A stretch of 64,000 nucleotides of DNA from Schizochytrium sp. TIO01 (taxonomy: Eukaryota; Sar; Bigyra; Thraustochytrida; Thraustochytriidae): contig SMSO01000034.1 of the NCBI GenBank assembly GCA_004764695.1, positions 2,054,501 through 2,118,500 on the forward strand, read 5' to 3'. Numbering within the stretch: position 1 is the first letter of the stretch; each line of letters starts with the position of its first letter. Positions 21,001-32,270 of the stretch are shown one piece after another. The notes below the pieces were generated by a model. The model did not search any database. It had not been told where the DNA came from and saw nothing but the letters and a program-made list of their open reading frames with translations. The position numbers were made by a program, and so were the translations under genes.

Positions 21001-24000
21001 TCACAAAGCACCAATTGTTGGTAAAAGAACCCAACTCTTATATGAGTAGCTATGTAAAACTTACTTGATATGAACCTGTGCTTTGGTATGCTCATGCAAT
21101 ATTTTAAGTACGGAATGTCCATTTTCACCTATCATATTGTTCTGAAGTCTTTTATTAGGAATTATCGTTTGTCAGTTACCTGGAACTTTATTTCATTATA
21201 AATCAAGGCACAAGCAACTTACTCCAGAAAACCAAGGTAGTTATTCCAATCAAGCATGAGGGCAAATGCTATTGCGCCTTCGTCATCAATTTTATTGTGA
21301 GAAAGACTGTGATGGTGGAAAAAGTGTCAGGTTAATCTGAAAATTCAGGTACTTTCGGGTGATGAATAGAAACGAGCTACGAACCTACCTGAGGATTTTC
21401 AATGAAGAGTTTGCTTTAAGGCCATCCGCAAAGTCGCATGCACATTTAGAACCAATCAAGTTATCGTTCAGACTAGTTCAGAGGATAGACAAAGGCCATC
21501 AAGTGATAGCATAAGTTAGAATTATAATCTCTCGGTTGCTTCATGAGATTCAAAAGTGATAACTTACTATAATGCTTGAAGAGAGTTGCCCCTAACGAGA
21601 ACCTCAGCTATAGTTCCAGTTTCAAATTTGGTGATCCTATTATTGTCAAGCCTAACTCCTCCCAAAATAGATGTATCAATTGCAAAATCCCACATTTGTT
21701 AGTTAGAAAGATCGTAACTTGAGCCTTACCGATACAAAAAAACTTACCTCAAGTTTCTAATTCCTTGTGTTGAACCGACTGAAGAAACGATCTCATTTGC
21801 GCCAGTATCTCCAATCTGATTATGGGATAGCCTGTGGTTTATTCATCAAATTTATAGATTTTGTACTCTGTCAGCTGATGGTTGGATGTGGCACGGTTGC
21901 TAAAATATGACTTACGTTAAATCACGTAGAAAGTGCAAAGTGCTTATCCCGGCAGCAAGGGTCTCCGCTTCAAGACACGAAATATTGTTGCTACTTAGAC
22001 TTTGTTTTAAGATGTTGTTGAGGTAAGAGGAGATGCTTTGTTAGACCTGGTCTGTACTTTATACTTTGGGGTTATCCAACTTACTTAATCTCTGTCAGGG
22101 CTCCCATGCTATGTAGTGCACTGGTTATCATTTGAATGTCGGAGAAACTTGGACATACTTTTGCAAGCCTTCTCCAATATTCGCAGAAACGGCGTCCTTA
22201 AGAGTTAGATTCATTCCATCTCTCCTCTAAGCTAGACCTGCGACGTACCGTATGACTCCGAATGTTTTGGCGTCCTTGATAATCTGTTGAATGTCCCTCA
22301 CGCCTCTTGTGGGATGCTCCTCCCAATTTTCATACATTTTTTCGAGATAGAGGTCCTTCTCAGATTCTGAGCTACCAGAGTCTGAAGAGCTACTGTCATT
22401 TTCAGGGTCTGAAACGCTAGTGTCATTTTCAGAGTCTGAAGAGGTGCTACTGTTTTTAGAGTCGGAAAAGTTGACATTTTCTTTATGAAAGCTTTGTTTT
22501 CTCTTTCCAGCACTTTCGGGCTCGAGACTTGCAATTTTTGCATCTGGTTTCTCTTCTTCATGCTCTCTGATACTATCAGGACTGCCTAGTATTGATCTTT
22601 GTTTACTGACCTTCGTTAGTTGAATTAAACCTTCTTCTGGTTTTAAATTTTTGAGTGAATATTTGAGGAGAAGAGCGACAAGGGGATAAACTTACGCGGG
22701 TGTTGCAGCTGCTGCACCTGGTACCACAAGTTTGACTGAGTGTTGCCTGCTCAAAGGAGAGACTATTTTTGCTAAAGGAGAACGACTCAGGGGACTTAGT
22801 ATATTTCTCCTGGTTTTGATTAAAGAAAGAAGGTTTTGTCGTCAGCTTGTGGATTTGTGTTGTGTCAACCCAAATATGGCATACTCTGAACGAATTTAAG
22901 AAAAAGAAACTTACTTGAAACTAGTTGTTAACGGGCGAAGGCTTGGGAACCTTCTTACCATAGGGCGGGATTGATCGACAACTGCTTCCTCATTCGCATC
23001 GTGTTGCTGAGTTCTTTGTGTCCTGGCATTCTGAAGGTGTTCTAATTGATGCGGATTTAACCTATTATTCCTGTTTGAATTATATCAGTAAATGGCGTTA
23101 GTTCCGTTCTGTATTAAACTATGGCATTAGAAACTTAGGAAGACTGTGCACTGAACTTACGCCAAATTAATTGTCAGAGTCTCGTTAAATGTGATGATAT
23201 CTAGAAGTATATCAAAAGCAATGACATCAATTTTGTTGTTGTTTAAACTGTTAGCAGGAGATTTGAATCAAGTTATTAGGTAGCAAAGAGAGGAGAAGAT
23301 AAGTCAGTTTCCATACAATCTTTAGGGGACTTTGAGTGTTTACATTCGCAAATTCAAAACTTACCCAAGGATGTGGAGTGCAGGATGTTGCTCCAGTATC
23401 CCACCGATACCGATAAAACCATCTGAAGTTATTTCGTTGTCGCTCACACTAGCCATACATGAAAATCCATAACAAAAGTCAGCATATACTCTTTTTAAAT
23501 GCCATCTCGTTTTACTTACTCGACCGTGTGGAGATGGTTGTGTCGTCCAATAGCTCTGAGAAGGACCTGAAAGCCTGCTGAGTCGATTTTGTTGCTTTGA
23601 AGCCTACGTTCTTACAAATTATGAAATGGTGTAAGTTTTCAATTTAATCGCTGAATCATGTATAAGTACTTACAGCAATATCTCTAGCTCCATCAACTGA
23701 GTCAGAGCGGGGCCCATCTGTGTACACCCTTCTCCTGTAAATTTGTTGCCGCTCAGACTAGATAAGGTTAATGTTGTTAGATGCTATAAATGGCATTACT
23801 GGTTCACTTTGTCATACTAATCTCTAACTTACTTCAGAAGACATAAATGAACATTTTTTGCTAAAATTTCTGAGATATATACAATACCTATGTCCGAAAT
23901 ATTATTCCGGGCGAGTCTTCATTTCGAAAATTAAATAAAACATTCTATTGTGGTTAGCTCGAAAAGGGGATAAAACCACCATGCGAAGATCTTGTTTGCG

Positions 24001-24913
24001 TTGTCTGACAGAATAAACTTACTCGAGGGTATTTAAGCTAGAGAAATTATGCAGGCCATCGAAAAGCAACTCGATTCCTATATCATTTATATTATTCCCG
24101 CATAAGCTATTCAACGAAAACAAAAATTAAAAAAGTCACGTGAGCTGTATAGCAACATAGTATTCAGCGTCGTATGCGAACTCACGCTAGATTTTGTAGC
24201 TCCTGGTAGAGTGGAAGACATGTTTTAAGCTGTGCTGTTCCTGTGGATCCAAAACTGGTATCTTGGAGGCTGAAATGAATAAGAATTCCGAAGAGACCAC
24301 TACTGTTAGAAACTGTTTTCTAATTAAACTGGTTTGGAAACATACCGAAGTATTTGAAGTTCTGGAACACTTGGAAGGACAATTGAAACAAGTTTTGAAA
24401 TACCCATTTCACCCAAAGGGTTGTTTGAAAGCCTGCAAGTGAGATATTTCCAAATTCGTCAGATTACATATTTCCTCCATTTTGCTCAAAACAAACTAGA
24501 ATTATATCAGTGTGAACTTACTCAAGACTAACGAGGTTTTTATGCTTCTGAATCATGGGTGCAAGTTTACTTATGCACTCTCCATCAATGTTGTTGTTAC
24601 AAAGGCTATGACATTTTCAAAGAAAAGAATTAAAAGTCAATCGTTTTAAACTCAGTGAAAATTTTCACAGTGCGTATACGTACCTTAGTCGCTTTAGTGA
24701 CGGTGCGAGCATATTCAACCCTTGAATCAAAGTATCCAGAGCATATTCGGAAATTACCTGTCCTTCAAGCCTACTTAACGTGGTCAAGTCAGTCATTATC
24801 CTTCATGATTTAGGTAGTTGTATCTATCTGCATTTCACTTACAGCAAGCAGTCATCCTTGCAAGAGACTTGTAGCCCAGCATGTGCCAGCACATCCCTTA
24901 CGAAGTGAGCCAT
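18048..24913 (-). CDS. LRR - helical - protein kinase - RING/IBR-like protein, 23 exons
   Basis: Hand-built model; exons (high to low): 24843-24913, 24684-24770, 24522-24605, 24346-24432, 24186-24269, 24023-24106, 23833-23916, 23674-23757, 23520-23603, 23365-23448, 23161-23247, 22915-23070, 22696-22809, 22249-22605, 22085-22168, 21916-21999, 21748-21831, 21568-21651, 21389-21472, 21223-21306, 21065-21148, 20787-20984, 18048-20712. They sum to 4,998 nt (1,665 aa), all junctions in phase 2. Exons 2-11 and 15-21 are 28-29-residue units, nearly all clear RI/NLR-type LRRs (SLCNNNIDGECISKLAPMI). Exons 12-14 form a Ser/acidic linker. Exon 23 holds a helical region, a kinase (Lys in VWVLKRF, HCDIKPAN, DFDG in place of DFG, NAPE) and a Cys/His region (CIICLENY, CPKC...HHFCGWCLDFC) resembling RING-IBR ubiquitin ligases. 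No signal peptide or membrane segment, so probably cytosolic. Role unknown; architecture suggests sensing coupled to phosphorylation and ubiquitination. Confidence 0.85.
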
Positions 24914-25612
24914 TTCAATCTGTTGTAAGGTAAAATGCTTGCTTGCTCTCAGGAACGTCAAATGAAGACGTCGCCGAACTCGAGCTCGGCCAAGACACAA
25001 CTAAAGAATTATGGGTTTGTTTATTAATGCTTGGAGATCGAATCTTAAACGTGATACAGGTGGACACATTAATACACCGCATATATAATGCTAAATAATG
25101 AAACTAGAAAGTCTCGATCACAGCTGACCAGTCAAATTTAGACAGTCCTCAACGAATCTTTACTCGCATTATATGTTCATCATTCTTGTCCCTCGTCAAA
25201 TCTCCAAGCATTTTTCTTACCTCTCTCCATCGCGCACAAACATGTGAAGTGCCAAAAGGATTAGACTCTAGAATAAAACAAAAGGCCTGCTTGTCTTGCA
25301 GAGCAGGTGCTCATTTCTACCAAGAGGGCTTCCTTTCCTATAGGAAAGTGTGCAGGAAGTGCACATGGACCACGAGCGAGCCTTATGAGTTCTCTCAAAA
25401 GTCAACGGATCATTTTATAATTTTTTGGTTCAACTCGCAACAGTAGTTCGTTCATCTTCAGTATAAGGTGAGAATCAATAAGCGGTTTGGGATCTAGGCA
25501 AGGATAGCTGATTGTGCCAAACACATGTTTCACAAGATTTTGATTTCCTTTCCCACCGGTATTGAATGAAAAGGGGAGACCTACAGCCTGACAGCCTCGA
25601 CGTCCAGGCCAG
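24914..25612. promoter_or_regulatory. Divergent intergenic region shared by the LRR-kinase and kinesin genes
   Basis: About 700 bp between two head-to-head starts, so it must contain both promoters. No clear TATA or repeat element stands out. An upstream exon of the LRR gene cannot be excluded (ACAACAG precedes its ATG). Confidence 0.5.
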
Positions 25613-28210
25613 TTGGGGTTTAATCTGATGGCAGAGATATCCACCATGGCAAGCTCTTTGGGTTCAGAACCTGCACATGTGAAGAGTGCTTTGCAGAGTG
25701 AACAAAGCGCTGAGGAGAGTGCTATTGAGCAGGAACTCGCAAGTAGCGCAATTCGCGTGGTTGTACGAGTAAGGCCTCTGCTGCCCTTGGAATCCACCAA
25801 AGGTGGCAAGCAAACAATTCTTAGTGCAGATGTGGATGCTAGTCAGGTTCACGTAGACCTTCGTGGAGCAAAGGATCAAGTCAAACGCAAAAGTTTTGCC
25901 TTTGATGCTGTGCTCGATAAAGGGCACCAGCAAAACGAGGTATTCAAGAGAGCTGGTCTTGATCATTTGATCAAAAGTGTCCTGGATGGATATGATGGGA
26001 CGGTTTTCGCATATGGACAAACTGGAAGTGGGAAAACATACACCATGGAGGGCTTTGAGTATGCAGAAAACTCACGCTTGACACACGTGTCCGGGCCAGA
26101 GAGCACCTCAAATATTGAAGTTCAGATTAACCAAACAGAGCCTGCACGCCTTGGCATTGTACCTCGGGTAACTGAAGCGCTTTTCGAAAGGATGCAAACT
26201 CGCGAAAGAGAAGATAACCTTCAATTTAGGGTACGCTGCTCATATATTCAAATATACAACGAAAAGATTCTTGATTTACTCAACCCAGAGCACCTAATTA
26301 TTAGAGAAGGTCGTCTACGTACACGAAAGGGATCGGTAAATCCAAATGAATTGGCAGGATTAAGGATGCGCTTTAGCAGCGCAACCGGACAGTTCTATGT
26401 TGAGGACCTTTTTGAGGTGGAGTGTAGTAGTGCCGGCGAAGTCATGGAGCAGTTTCAAACAGGAGTTCGAGCTAAGATTATGGGATCGCATAAGCTTAAC
26501 GCTGCGTCATCACGATCTCATTGCATGTTTACACTCCGTGTTGACACGGTTGATGTGACTCGTCCAGATGAAACCAAGTATTCTGCTCGCTTGGCTCTCA
26601 TTGATCTTGCTGGTTCGGAGCGTGTTGCGGTGACTGGAGCAACAGGGAAAACTTTGAAAGAGGCCGGTTGTATCAATAAGTCACTGTTTGCTTTGCGCAA
26701 TGTGATCACAGCTATATCAAAGATGCAACAGCAGTATGGCTCTGATAGTATTGGAGACATGAGCTTGCAGCATATTCCTTTCCGGGATTCCAAGCTTACG
26801 TCTCTCTTACAACATAGTCTTGGAGGTACATCTTTGACGGTCATGATTGCATGCGTATCCCCTAGTGACATTCATGCCGAGGAAAACCTCTCGACATTAG
26901 CATATGCCGCCCGGGCCAAAGAAATTCGTAACCGCCCTCGCCGCAATGAAGATGCTAAATCTCGATTAATTCGTAAGCTAAAACGCGAAGTGCAACTTTT
27001 GCGGAAGCAGTTGCAACAAGCCCAAGAGGTATCTGGGATCCACTTAGGGAAGAACGCTTCTGCAGCAAGCCGAAATTTAGCCAACAGCACATCACGTGAC
27101 GGAGACGATGCAAGATCAAGGGAAGTCCAAAATTTAAAGCAGGAGCTATTAGGGAGTATTACAATTATGAAAAGAATGCATGAAATTGAGAAAGAGCTTC
27201 GTGAACGAATGGAAGAGGCTGAAGAAGACGTACAAAGCCTTCAGGTCGATAACTCAAAGTTACATGACGAGAACCAACGTTTACGGGAGCACGAGCAAGT
27301 ACTCTTGCATTTATTAGAGAGAAGTGGGGAACATGAAGTTCACAGCGTGCTAGCGGATCGCCAGACACCATCGCAAAGTGCATTGGATGATAGCGTACGA
27401 AAGCAGATGATTTATTTAGAAAAAGAGAACGAGCAACTTAAGGAAGCCCTCGAGCACGCACAGGCAACGTCATTTGCGCACGAGTATGCTGCTGCCGCGC
27501 CTCCAGCTCTAGGATCTCCTGCTGCGAAACGTTCAGCCTCCAAGCATTCTCTTTCTTCTAATTCGAGTGAATCTAGGGTTTTGAAAAGGCAAGGATCATC
27601 AACATCTTCTAAAAAACTTCTACTCGCTACAGCTCCAGCTCATCAGCGATCTTCACGTCAACATATTGATGTGATGTCCTCACCATTCACAGGAACATCT
27701 GCCCAATCTCCGTCACTCAAGCCCCGTAAACCACAGGTCATGTCTGTAGACGAGCTCCGTGCTCTATTATCTGGATCAGGGACGAGTGAAACTAACACAG
27801 TCACAACCCCAGGTCACAGCTCTTTAAATATTGGCAACAACTTCAGCACTAGCACTAGCACCACCAATAATAACATTAGCAACAATTCTCAACACGCCGC
27901 TAAGCCTACGCGGATCAGACCTGAAACCATAAGCGTTGCATCTCCGCGTGCAAGACGGTCGATCTTGCACGAAAGCAAAACACATTCTCGCTCCAAAACA
28001 AAACTCTGCAAGAACGAAGAGAGCATAATCAAATTTTACGAGGAAGAAGGTGATCTGCGACAAGAAAAGATGCAGCAGGTTGAAATTCCAAAGTTACCGG
28101 TCATGCCCTCTGCAACAGTGGCTCCTTCAACAACGAATCCGCCCAAGAATTCAAATAACCCCTTTGAGAAAATGGCCATGTTTTCGTCTTTATTACATCG
28201 TAAACGATAA
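25613..28210 (+). CDS. Kinesin with N-terminal motor, subfamily unassigned
   Basis: 865 residues, one exon. The motor spans about 45-445: AIRVVVRVRPLLP, P-loop GQTGSGKT (135-142), switch I NAASSRSH (296-303), switch II DLAGSER (331-337), and ending LAYAARAKEIRNRP. The neck is basic and continues into coiled coil (KSRLIRKLKREVQLLRKQLQ, and about 510-610), then a Ser/Thr/Asn-rich tail to the end. All nucleotide-pocket motifs are intact, so an active plus-end-type microtubule motor is expected. The neck sequence recalls kinesin-4 or kinesin-12 relatives but I cannot decide. ATGs at 25613, 25628 and 25646 (M1, M6, M12) are all possible starts; none alters the motor. Confidence 0.9.
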   Translation: MGFNLMAEISTMASSLGSEPAHVKSALQSEQSAEESAIEQELASSAIRVVVRVRPLLPLESTKGGKQTILSADVDASQVHVDLRGAKDQVKRKSFAFDAVLDKGHQQNEVFKRAGLDHLIKSVLDGYDGTVFAYGQTGSGKTYTMEGFEYAENSRLTHVSGPESTSNIEVQINQTEPARLGIVPRVTEALFERMQTREREDNLQFRVRCSYIQIYNEKILDLLNPEHLIIREGRLRTRKGSVNPNELAGLRMRFSSATGQFYVEDLFEVECSSAGEVMEQFQTGVRAKIMGSHKLNAASSRSHCMFTLRVDTVDVTRPDETKYSARLALIDLAGSERVAVTGATGKTLKEAGCINKSLFALRNVITAISKMQQQYGSDSIGDMSLQHIPFRDSKLTSLLQHSLGGTSLTVMIACVSPSDIHAEENLSTLAYAARAKEIRNRPRRNEDAKSRLIRKLKREVQLLRKQLQQAQEVSGIHLGKNASAASRNLANSTSRDGDDARSREVQNLKQELLGSITIMKRMHEIEKELRERMEEAEEDVQSLQVDNSKLHDENQRLREHEQVLLHLLERSGEHEVHSVLADRQTPSQSALDDSVRKQMIYLEKENEQLKEALEHAQATSFAHEYAAAAPPALGSPAAKRSASKHSLSSNSSESRVLKRQGSSTSSKKLLLATAPAHQRSSRQHIDVMSSPFTGTSAQSPSLKPRKPQVMSVDELRALLSGSGTSETNTVTTPGHSSLNIGNNFSTSTSTTNNNISNNSQHAAKPTRIRPETISVASPRARRSILHESKTHSRSKTKLCKNEESIIKFYEEEGDLRQEKMQQVEIPKLPVMPSATVAPSTTNPPKNSNNPFEKMAMFSSLLHRKR

Positions 28211-28642
28211 ACATGATTCAATGTACAGATCAAGTTCTCGACTGTTGCCAATTATAGACTTATCACTATTTCGTCTTCATTCTTACAATGTAATGAGCGA
28301 TCAATTTGTGTAGTTCACTAAGAGACCGTAAGGTACATAATGTGGAATCAGTAAATGCCCATACTTATTATTTCGATATTCACTTGCGTGTACTTGAGTT
28401 TCCGTCGAGTTCTTCTGTTTCGAAAATGAAAGGATAAAAAGTAATATCAATGTTGAAACAGGACTGAAGGCTATTTTTTGTAATATTTAAAATGTATTCT
28501 GTGTGCAAAGTTTACCATACGCGAGCTTGAGATTTCTCATAGATTCACCACGTCCGACTGTGTCATTGCAAGTCTGAACCCACAGGCAAAACAGCGAAGG
28601 GTGGAGATGGTTGCTCATCAACTCTTACGTGTTGTGGTTCTT
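28211..28642. other. Convergent 3' intergenic region
   Basis: About 430 bp between convergent stops; AT-rich; no gene seen. Confidence 0.6.
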
Positions 28643-30427
28643 TTACATGGAAGCCTGGCGACGTGATGATATTTGAATCAGATCTTCAATATCTTGCAAA
28701 GCAGATTCGCGCTTCTCTTGAGCGATGTTATTGGGATTATTCATGGTTAGATCGCGAACATAGTCCGAGACACTGAGAATTTCAGGGAGGCCTCTGTCAG
28801 ATCGTCTCTTTGCATCCATTTTCTGAAATGGGCATCCAAAGGAAGCAGAGGGGTCAACGGTAGCAATTACACACATGTTGCAACGGATGCAGCTACTGCG
28901 GGGGTCTGAAACTTCGTCATGACCATTGCTACTCCCGTCCTGGGAATCTGAAATAGTTCTGTCTGGTATCAAAATGCCATGCTCTTGAAGTAATAGTGTA
29001 GCTGTGATACGATTAATAAGATCTGGCTCTCTAATCAGGCCTCGTGCAATCTGCACGAGCTCGAACCCTTCTTCCATGGCACCTTCCATCTCAGAGAAAG
29101 AGTTGACACCACCCATTAGAACCACTGCCGTCTTGTGGCTCACCGCTTTAAGTATATGCCGAGCTGACTGACGCAGAAAACAATCTTCATATGGGACCTC
29201 AGGAACAGCCAAGGGACCGAAGACCATCATGGCAAGCTTTTTAAGATCATGTGGAAGTGCTTGCACAAGCTTGGCTTGAGGCGTGTTTCCTCGAAGCATG
29301 TAGAAGCCATTACGTGAAACAGAACCACATGTAACGATGATTGCATCTGCGGAGGCATCTGCTAAAACGTCCGCGGCAATTGTGGCATCTGCCAGTTCGA
29401 GTCCAAACCACATACCATCATGTGCGTTCATTTTCACGATAATTGGAAAGTCTTCACCGACTGCGCGGCGACATCTACGAACACATTCAGCAGGAAATTC
29501 GGCACGTCTTTGTGCATCTCCACCATAGACATCTGAACGCGTGTTCATCTTCGGACTTAAGAACTGGGAAAGGAGGTAACCATGGCCTACGTGAATTTCA
29601 ACACAGTCAAAGCCACACTCCTGCGCGAGCTTGGCAGCGCGGGCAAAGTTATCAGCCATCACATCACAATCTTCGAGTGTCATCGTACGCGGGAAGTCGA
29701 ACCCAGCAAAGTTAAACACCTTGGATGGGGCCTGCTGTTGCTCCCATCCAATACTCTCGCGATCAGAAAAGGACCCACCATGCGTGAGTTGGGCCGAAAT
29801 TGCAGCACCATGTAGATGCACTTGTCCTGCGAGGCGAGTAAGAAATTCTTTTCTTGTATCCTCCATTACAAGCTGGCCATCAAAAGTTTTCCCGTTCGGA
29901 GACACGCAACAGTATGCCACTGTGGTCATGCCCACGCCGCCTTTGGCCATCCCCACATGGGTTGCAATACAATCGTCTTCTTGTTCGCCATCAAACGCTG
30001 CTGCTCGAATGATTCGATTCCGCAACTTCAGGCCCCGTAGTTGAAATGGTTTGAGCACTCGAGAATCTTCGACTTTTCGCGGAATCCTTGATGCTTGCAC
30101 CATTGGGCTGGAACTAGGCACAGTCATGGTGACTCCGTCGGCGTCCTTGGGTAAGTACTCTGGCAATATGTGCTCATTTAGGCCTTTACAAAACTTCAGC
30201 CATGCAGCATACATATCGCTTTCTGTCATTTCAGCCCACGAAAGTTTGTGCACATCCTCGTACGCCCTCCACAACAGCCGCAGAGTCACGGCCGCTCCTG
30301 CCACTTTGATCATCTCCCGCATATTGAGAGCCATCGTCGACTTGTGCGCAAACAACCTCGAACCCCAAACTTTGCAACACTCAACCAGCAAAGCCAGCTC
30401 GCCAAAAGGATCCCTTAGGCACGTCAA
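28643..30427 (-). CDS. NADH:flavin oxidoreductase / old yellow enzyme-like, with Cys cluster
   Basis: 594 residues, one exon. The FMN-binding TIM barrel spans about 120-475: FQLRGLKLRNRIIRAA (strand 1), AQLTHGG (211-217 region), CGFDCVEIHVGHGYLLSQFL (271-290) followed by SP, the signature with the substrate-site His pair, then RAEF, IIVKMN, GGVNS and QIARGLIREPDL. Family members reduce activated C=C bonds with NAD(P)H. After the barrel, CIRCNMCVI...FGCPF (513-532) resembles the 4Fe-4S-binding cysteines of 2,4-dienoyl-CoA reductase/trimethylamine dehydrogenase types, but the C-terminal FAD/NAD(P) domain of those enzymes is absent. The N-terminal 110 residues include a hydrophobic helix (about 40-53) that could be a membrane anchor. 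The Met at residue 32 (MALNMREM) is an alternative start. Confidence 0.82.
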   Translation of the reverse strand: MTCLRDPFGELALLVECCKVWGSRLFAHKSTMALNMREMIKVAGAAVTLRLLWRAYEDVHKLSWAEMTESDMYAAWLKFCKGLNEHILPEYLPKDADGVTMTVPSSSPMVQASRIPRKVEDSRVLKPFQLRGLKLRNRIIRAAAFDGEQEDDCIATHVGMAKGGVGMTTVAYCCVSPNGKTFDGQLVMEDTRKEFLTRLAGQVHLHGAAISAQLTHGGSFSDRESIGWEQQQAPSKVFNFAGFDFPRTMTLEDCDVMADNFARAAKLAQECGFDCVEIHVGHGYLLSQFLSPKMNTRSDVYGGDAQRRAEFPAECVRRCRRAVGEDFPIIVKMNAHDGMWFGLELADATIAADVLADASADAIIVTCGSVSRNGFYMLRGNTPQAKLVQALPHDLKKLAMMVFGPLAVPEVPYEDCFLRQSARHILKAVSHKTAVVLMGGVNSFSEMEGAMEEGFELVQIARGLIREPDLINRITATLLLQEHGILIPDRTISDSQDGSSNGHDEVSDPRSSCIRCNMCVIATVDPSASFGCPFQKMDAKRRSDRGLPEILSVSDYVRDLTMNNPNNIAQEKRESALQDIEDLIQISSRRQASM

Positions 30428-31784
30428 CTACAGATTTCACGCCTAGCGTGTCAGGACGCAGCCCAACTCCGCGGTCTTGGCAGAGTTTGGCGATTGCTCG
30501 CAGTGAATTCCCGTGCTCATTTACAATAGTTATAGTTCTTTCACAGCTTGTTGACGCCATCCCGTCCCCATACCATATTCTTCACTATAAAAGCAACACC
30601 AAGGTTTGTTCGCCTTGGACTTACGTCATCGAAAAGTGCTTCGAGGATGAGTCTTCGGGAGATCACTTTGGACAGTTTTTTGTTTGTCAGCGACATCGAT
30701 CGAGCTCCTTCACTCGCATCAACGTTGAAATGGCCTGCGTTGACCTTGATAATAAATTATGGCGTCGTTACAGTAGTGCTAAAACAAAGAACTAGGTACC
30801 TGGGTATTGCGCTCTCAGTGGTTCTGTGGGTAAAACTCAGACAACCAGAGCATAAAGGGTTGCGCTCGGAGTAACAGGGTATGTTATGACGAAGTTTTCT
30901 TGCATGAACTGACAGAGTAAGTCGGGGTATTCGGATAAACAAGCAAGACTTATAACTTGAAGTGTGGGAATTCAGGGCATCACGTTAATAATATAATTAG
31001 TATGTAGATTGGCACTACCTAGGGTTTATAGGTAGGCCTCTGACTGTTCTGTTCTTTTACTTGTTTAAAGTGGAACAGTATAATATGTGTTTTATCTAAT
31101 TTTGTTGAGAAGAAGAATATTCAAGGAAAGAAGAAGAATTACATTAATAGCAGTAGTGCTTTGCGCGAAAACCAAATTAGTGTTCGCCACCATGATTAGA
31201 AGTATATTCAAAACGATTCAATGATAGATTGATCGTTCTTGCTTGCACTGCTTCTGCATGCTTTCATGTTCTTTAGATGTGATGACAAGAATTTCTTTTG
31301 TGTGGAATCTCGGGTAATGGTCGTTATCCAGGCCTGTTTAATACACGATTTCATTGAGCTAAACCAAAGATTGCTCATATACTAGAGCTAGAATGTTTTA
31401 TTAAAAACAATATAACACAATCCATCTTCTTCTTTGAGCTGCTTTTGATTGCTTCCCTGAGTTGTTTGGCGTAATGTGCATCAAGCTTTCATGAAGTGGT
31501 TCACATCTATAATTTCTTTATTTTAAAAAGGAAGAAAAGAGAGAAAAGTATAGGCATAAAGAACAAAAATTGTGATAAAGGGACCCCTGAGTGATGAAAT
31601 GCATTTTAGCAGCATCGCCTCTGTGATCAGGCATTAATATCTGTTGCCCAGACCTAAGCAGAAACTCTTGTACCCAGGCAACTTGCAGCAGCAAGTGGTC
31701 CCAAAGCAATTCTTTCCTTGAGCCCTCGGGATTTATCAAGGCAGAAAACTTGCTGTTCTAGTTGGTAGCACAGTTTTTGCGGAA
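30428..31784. other. Intergenic; no gene seen
   Basis: About 1.36 kb between divergent starts. AT-rich after 30950. It contains a TAGGTACC motif (30793) and a TATA-like TATAAAAG at 30586. Short frames here lack coding character. Confidence 0.55.
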
Positions 31785-32270
31785 ATGGCGGACTTTGGTG
31801 GCATGATGGACGGTTTGGTCCAAGACGTGTTGGAGAGCCGCAAGACTTCTTTCCAGCATGCGTACGACTCTCCGTATGATATTTTGATGGGATTCCTTCA
31901 TGCTGTGGACTGGAAGAATGAGACGTGGCTGCAGGTAATCCTAGCAGGTCACGTTCTCTTGTGGATTGTTGTGGTTCTCACGCGTAAATGGGCCATCTTC
32001 CAGGGTGTCATCTTTGTTACTCTCTGCGCTCTCGTATACTGTGCTGAGTGGATAAATACATATTGCAGAGAACACTGGAGTGAGTTTTCCACTCAGAACT
32101 ATTTTGATCCAAGCGGTTTCTTCGCTGGGATTGTTTTCGCTGGCCCATTGCTCATGGTGATGTTTTTTCAGATGTTGAACTCTGTTTACGAGGCTTCAGC
32201 CATGCTCATCCAAGCCAAACGCGCAGAGCTGCGCGCGAAGCACCAGCGTGAGTCTAAAAAGGAAAAGTAA
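31785..32270 (+). CDS. TMEM18: Transmembrane protein 18 homologue
   Basis: 161 residues, one exon. It follows TMEM18 throughout: an amphipathic lead with DWKNETWLQ, hydrophobic segments at about 47-65, 70-90 and 110-130, the conserved LVYCAEWIN and NYFDPSGFFAGIVFAGPLL, and a Lys/Arg-rich C-terminus (AELRAKHQRESKKEK). TMEM18 is a small nuclear-envelope/ER membrane protein found widely in eukaryotes, linked to body weight in mammals, with unclear molecular function. The basic tail is the family's proposed nuclear-localising/DNA-binding part. Confidence 0.88.
   Translation: MADFGGMMDGLVQDVLESRKTSFQHAYDSPYDILMGFLHAVDWKNETWLQVILAGHVLLWIVVVLTRKWAIFQGVIFVTLCALVYCAEWINTYCREHWSEFSTQNYFDPSGFFAGIVFAGPLLMVMFFQMLNSVYEASAMLIQAKRAELRAKHQRESKKEK

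Noticed and set aside
22298-22561. 87-codon minus-strand frame with repeated LKM/LQT units
   Set aside because: It is the out-of-frame reading of the Ser/Asp-rich exon 14 of the LRR-kinase gene.
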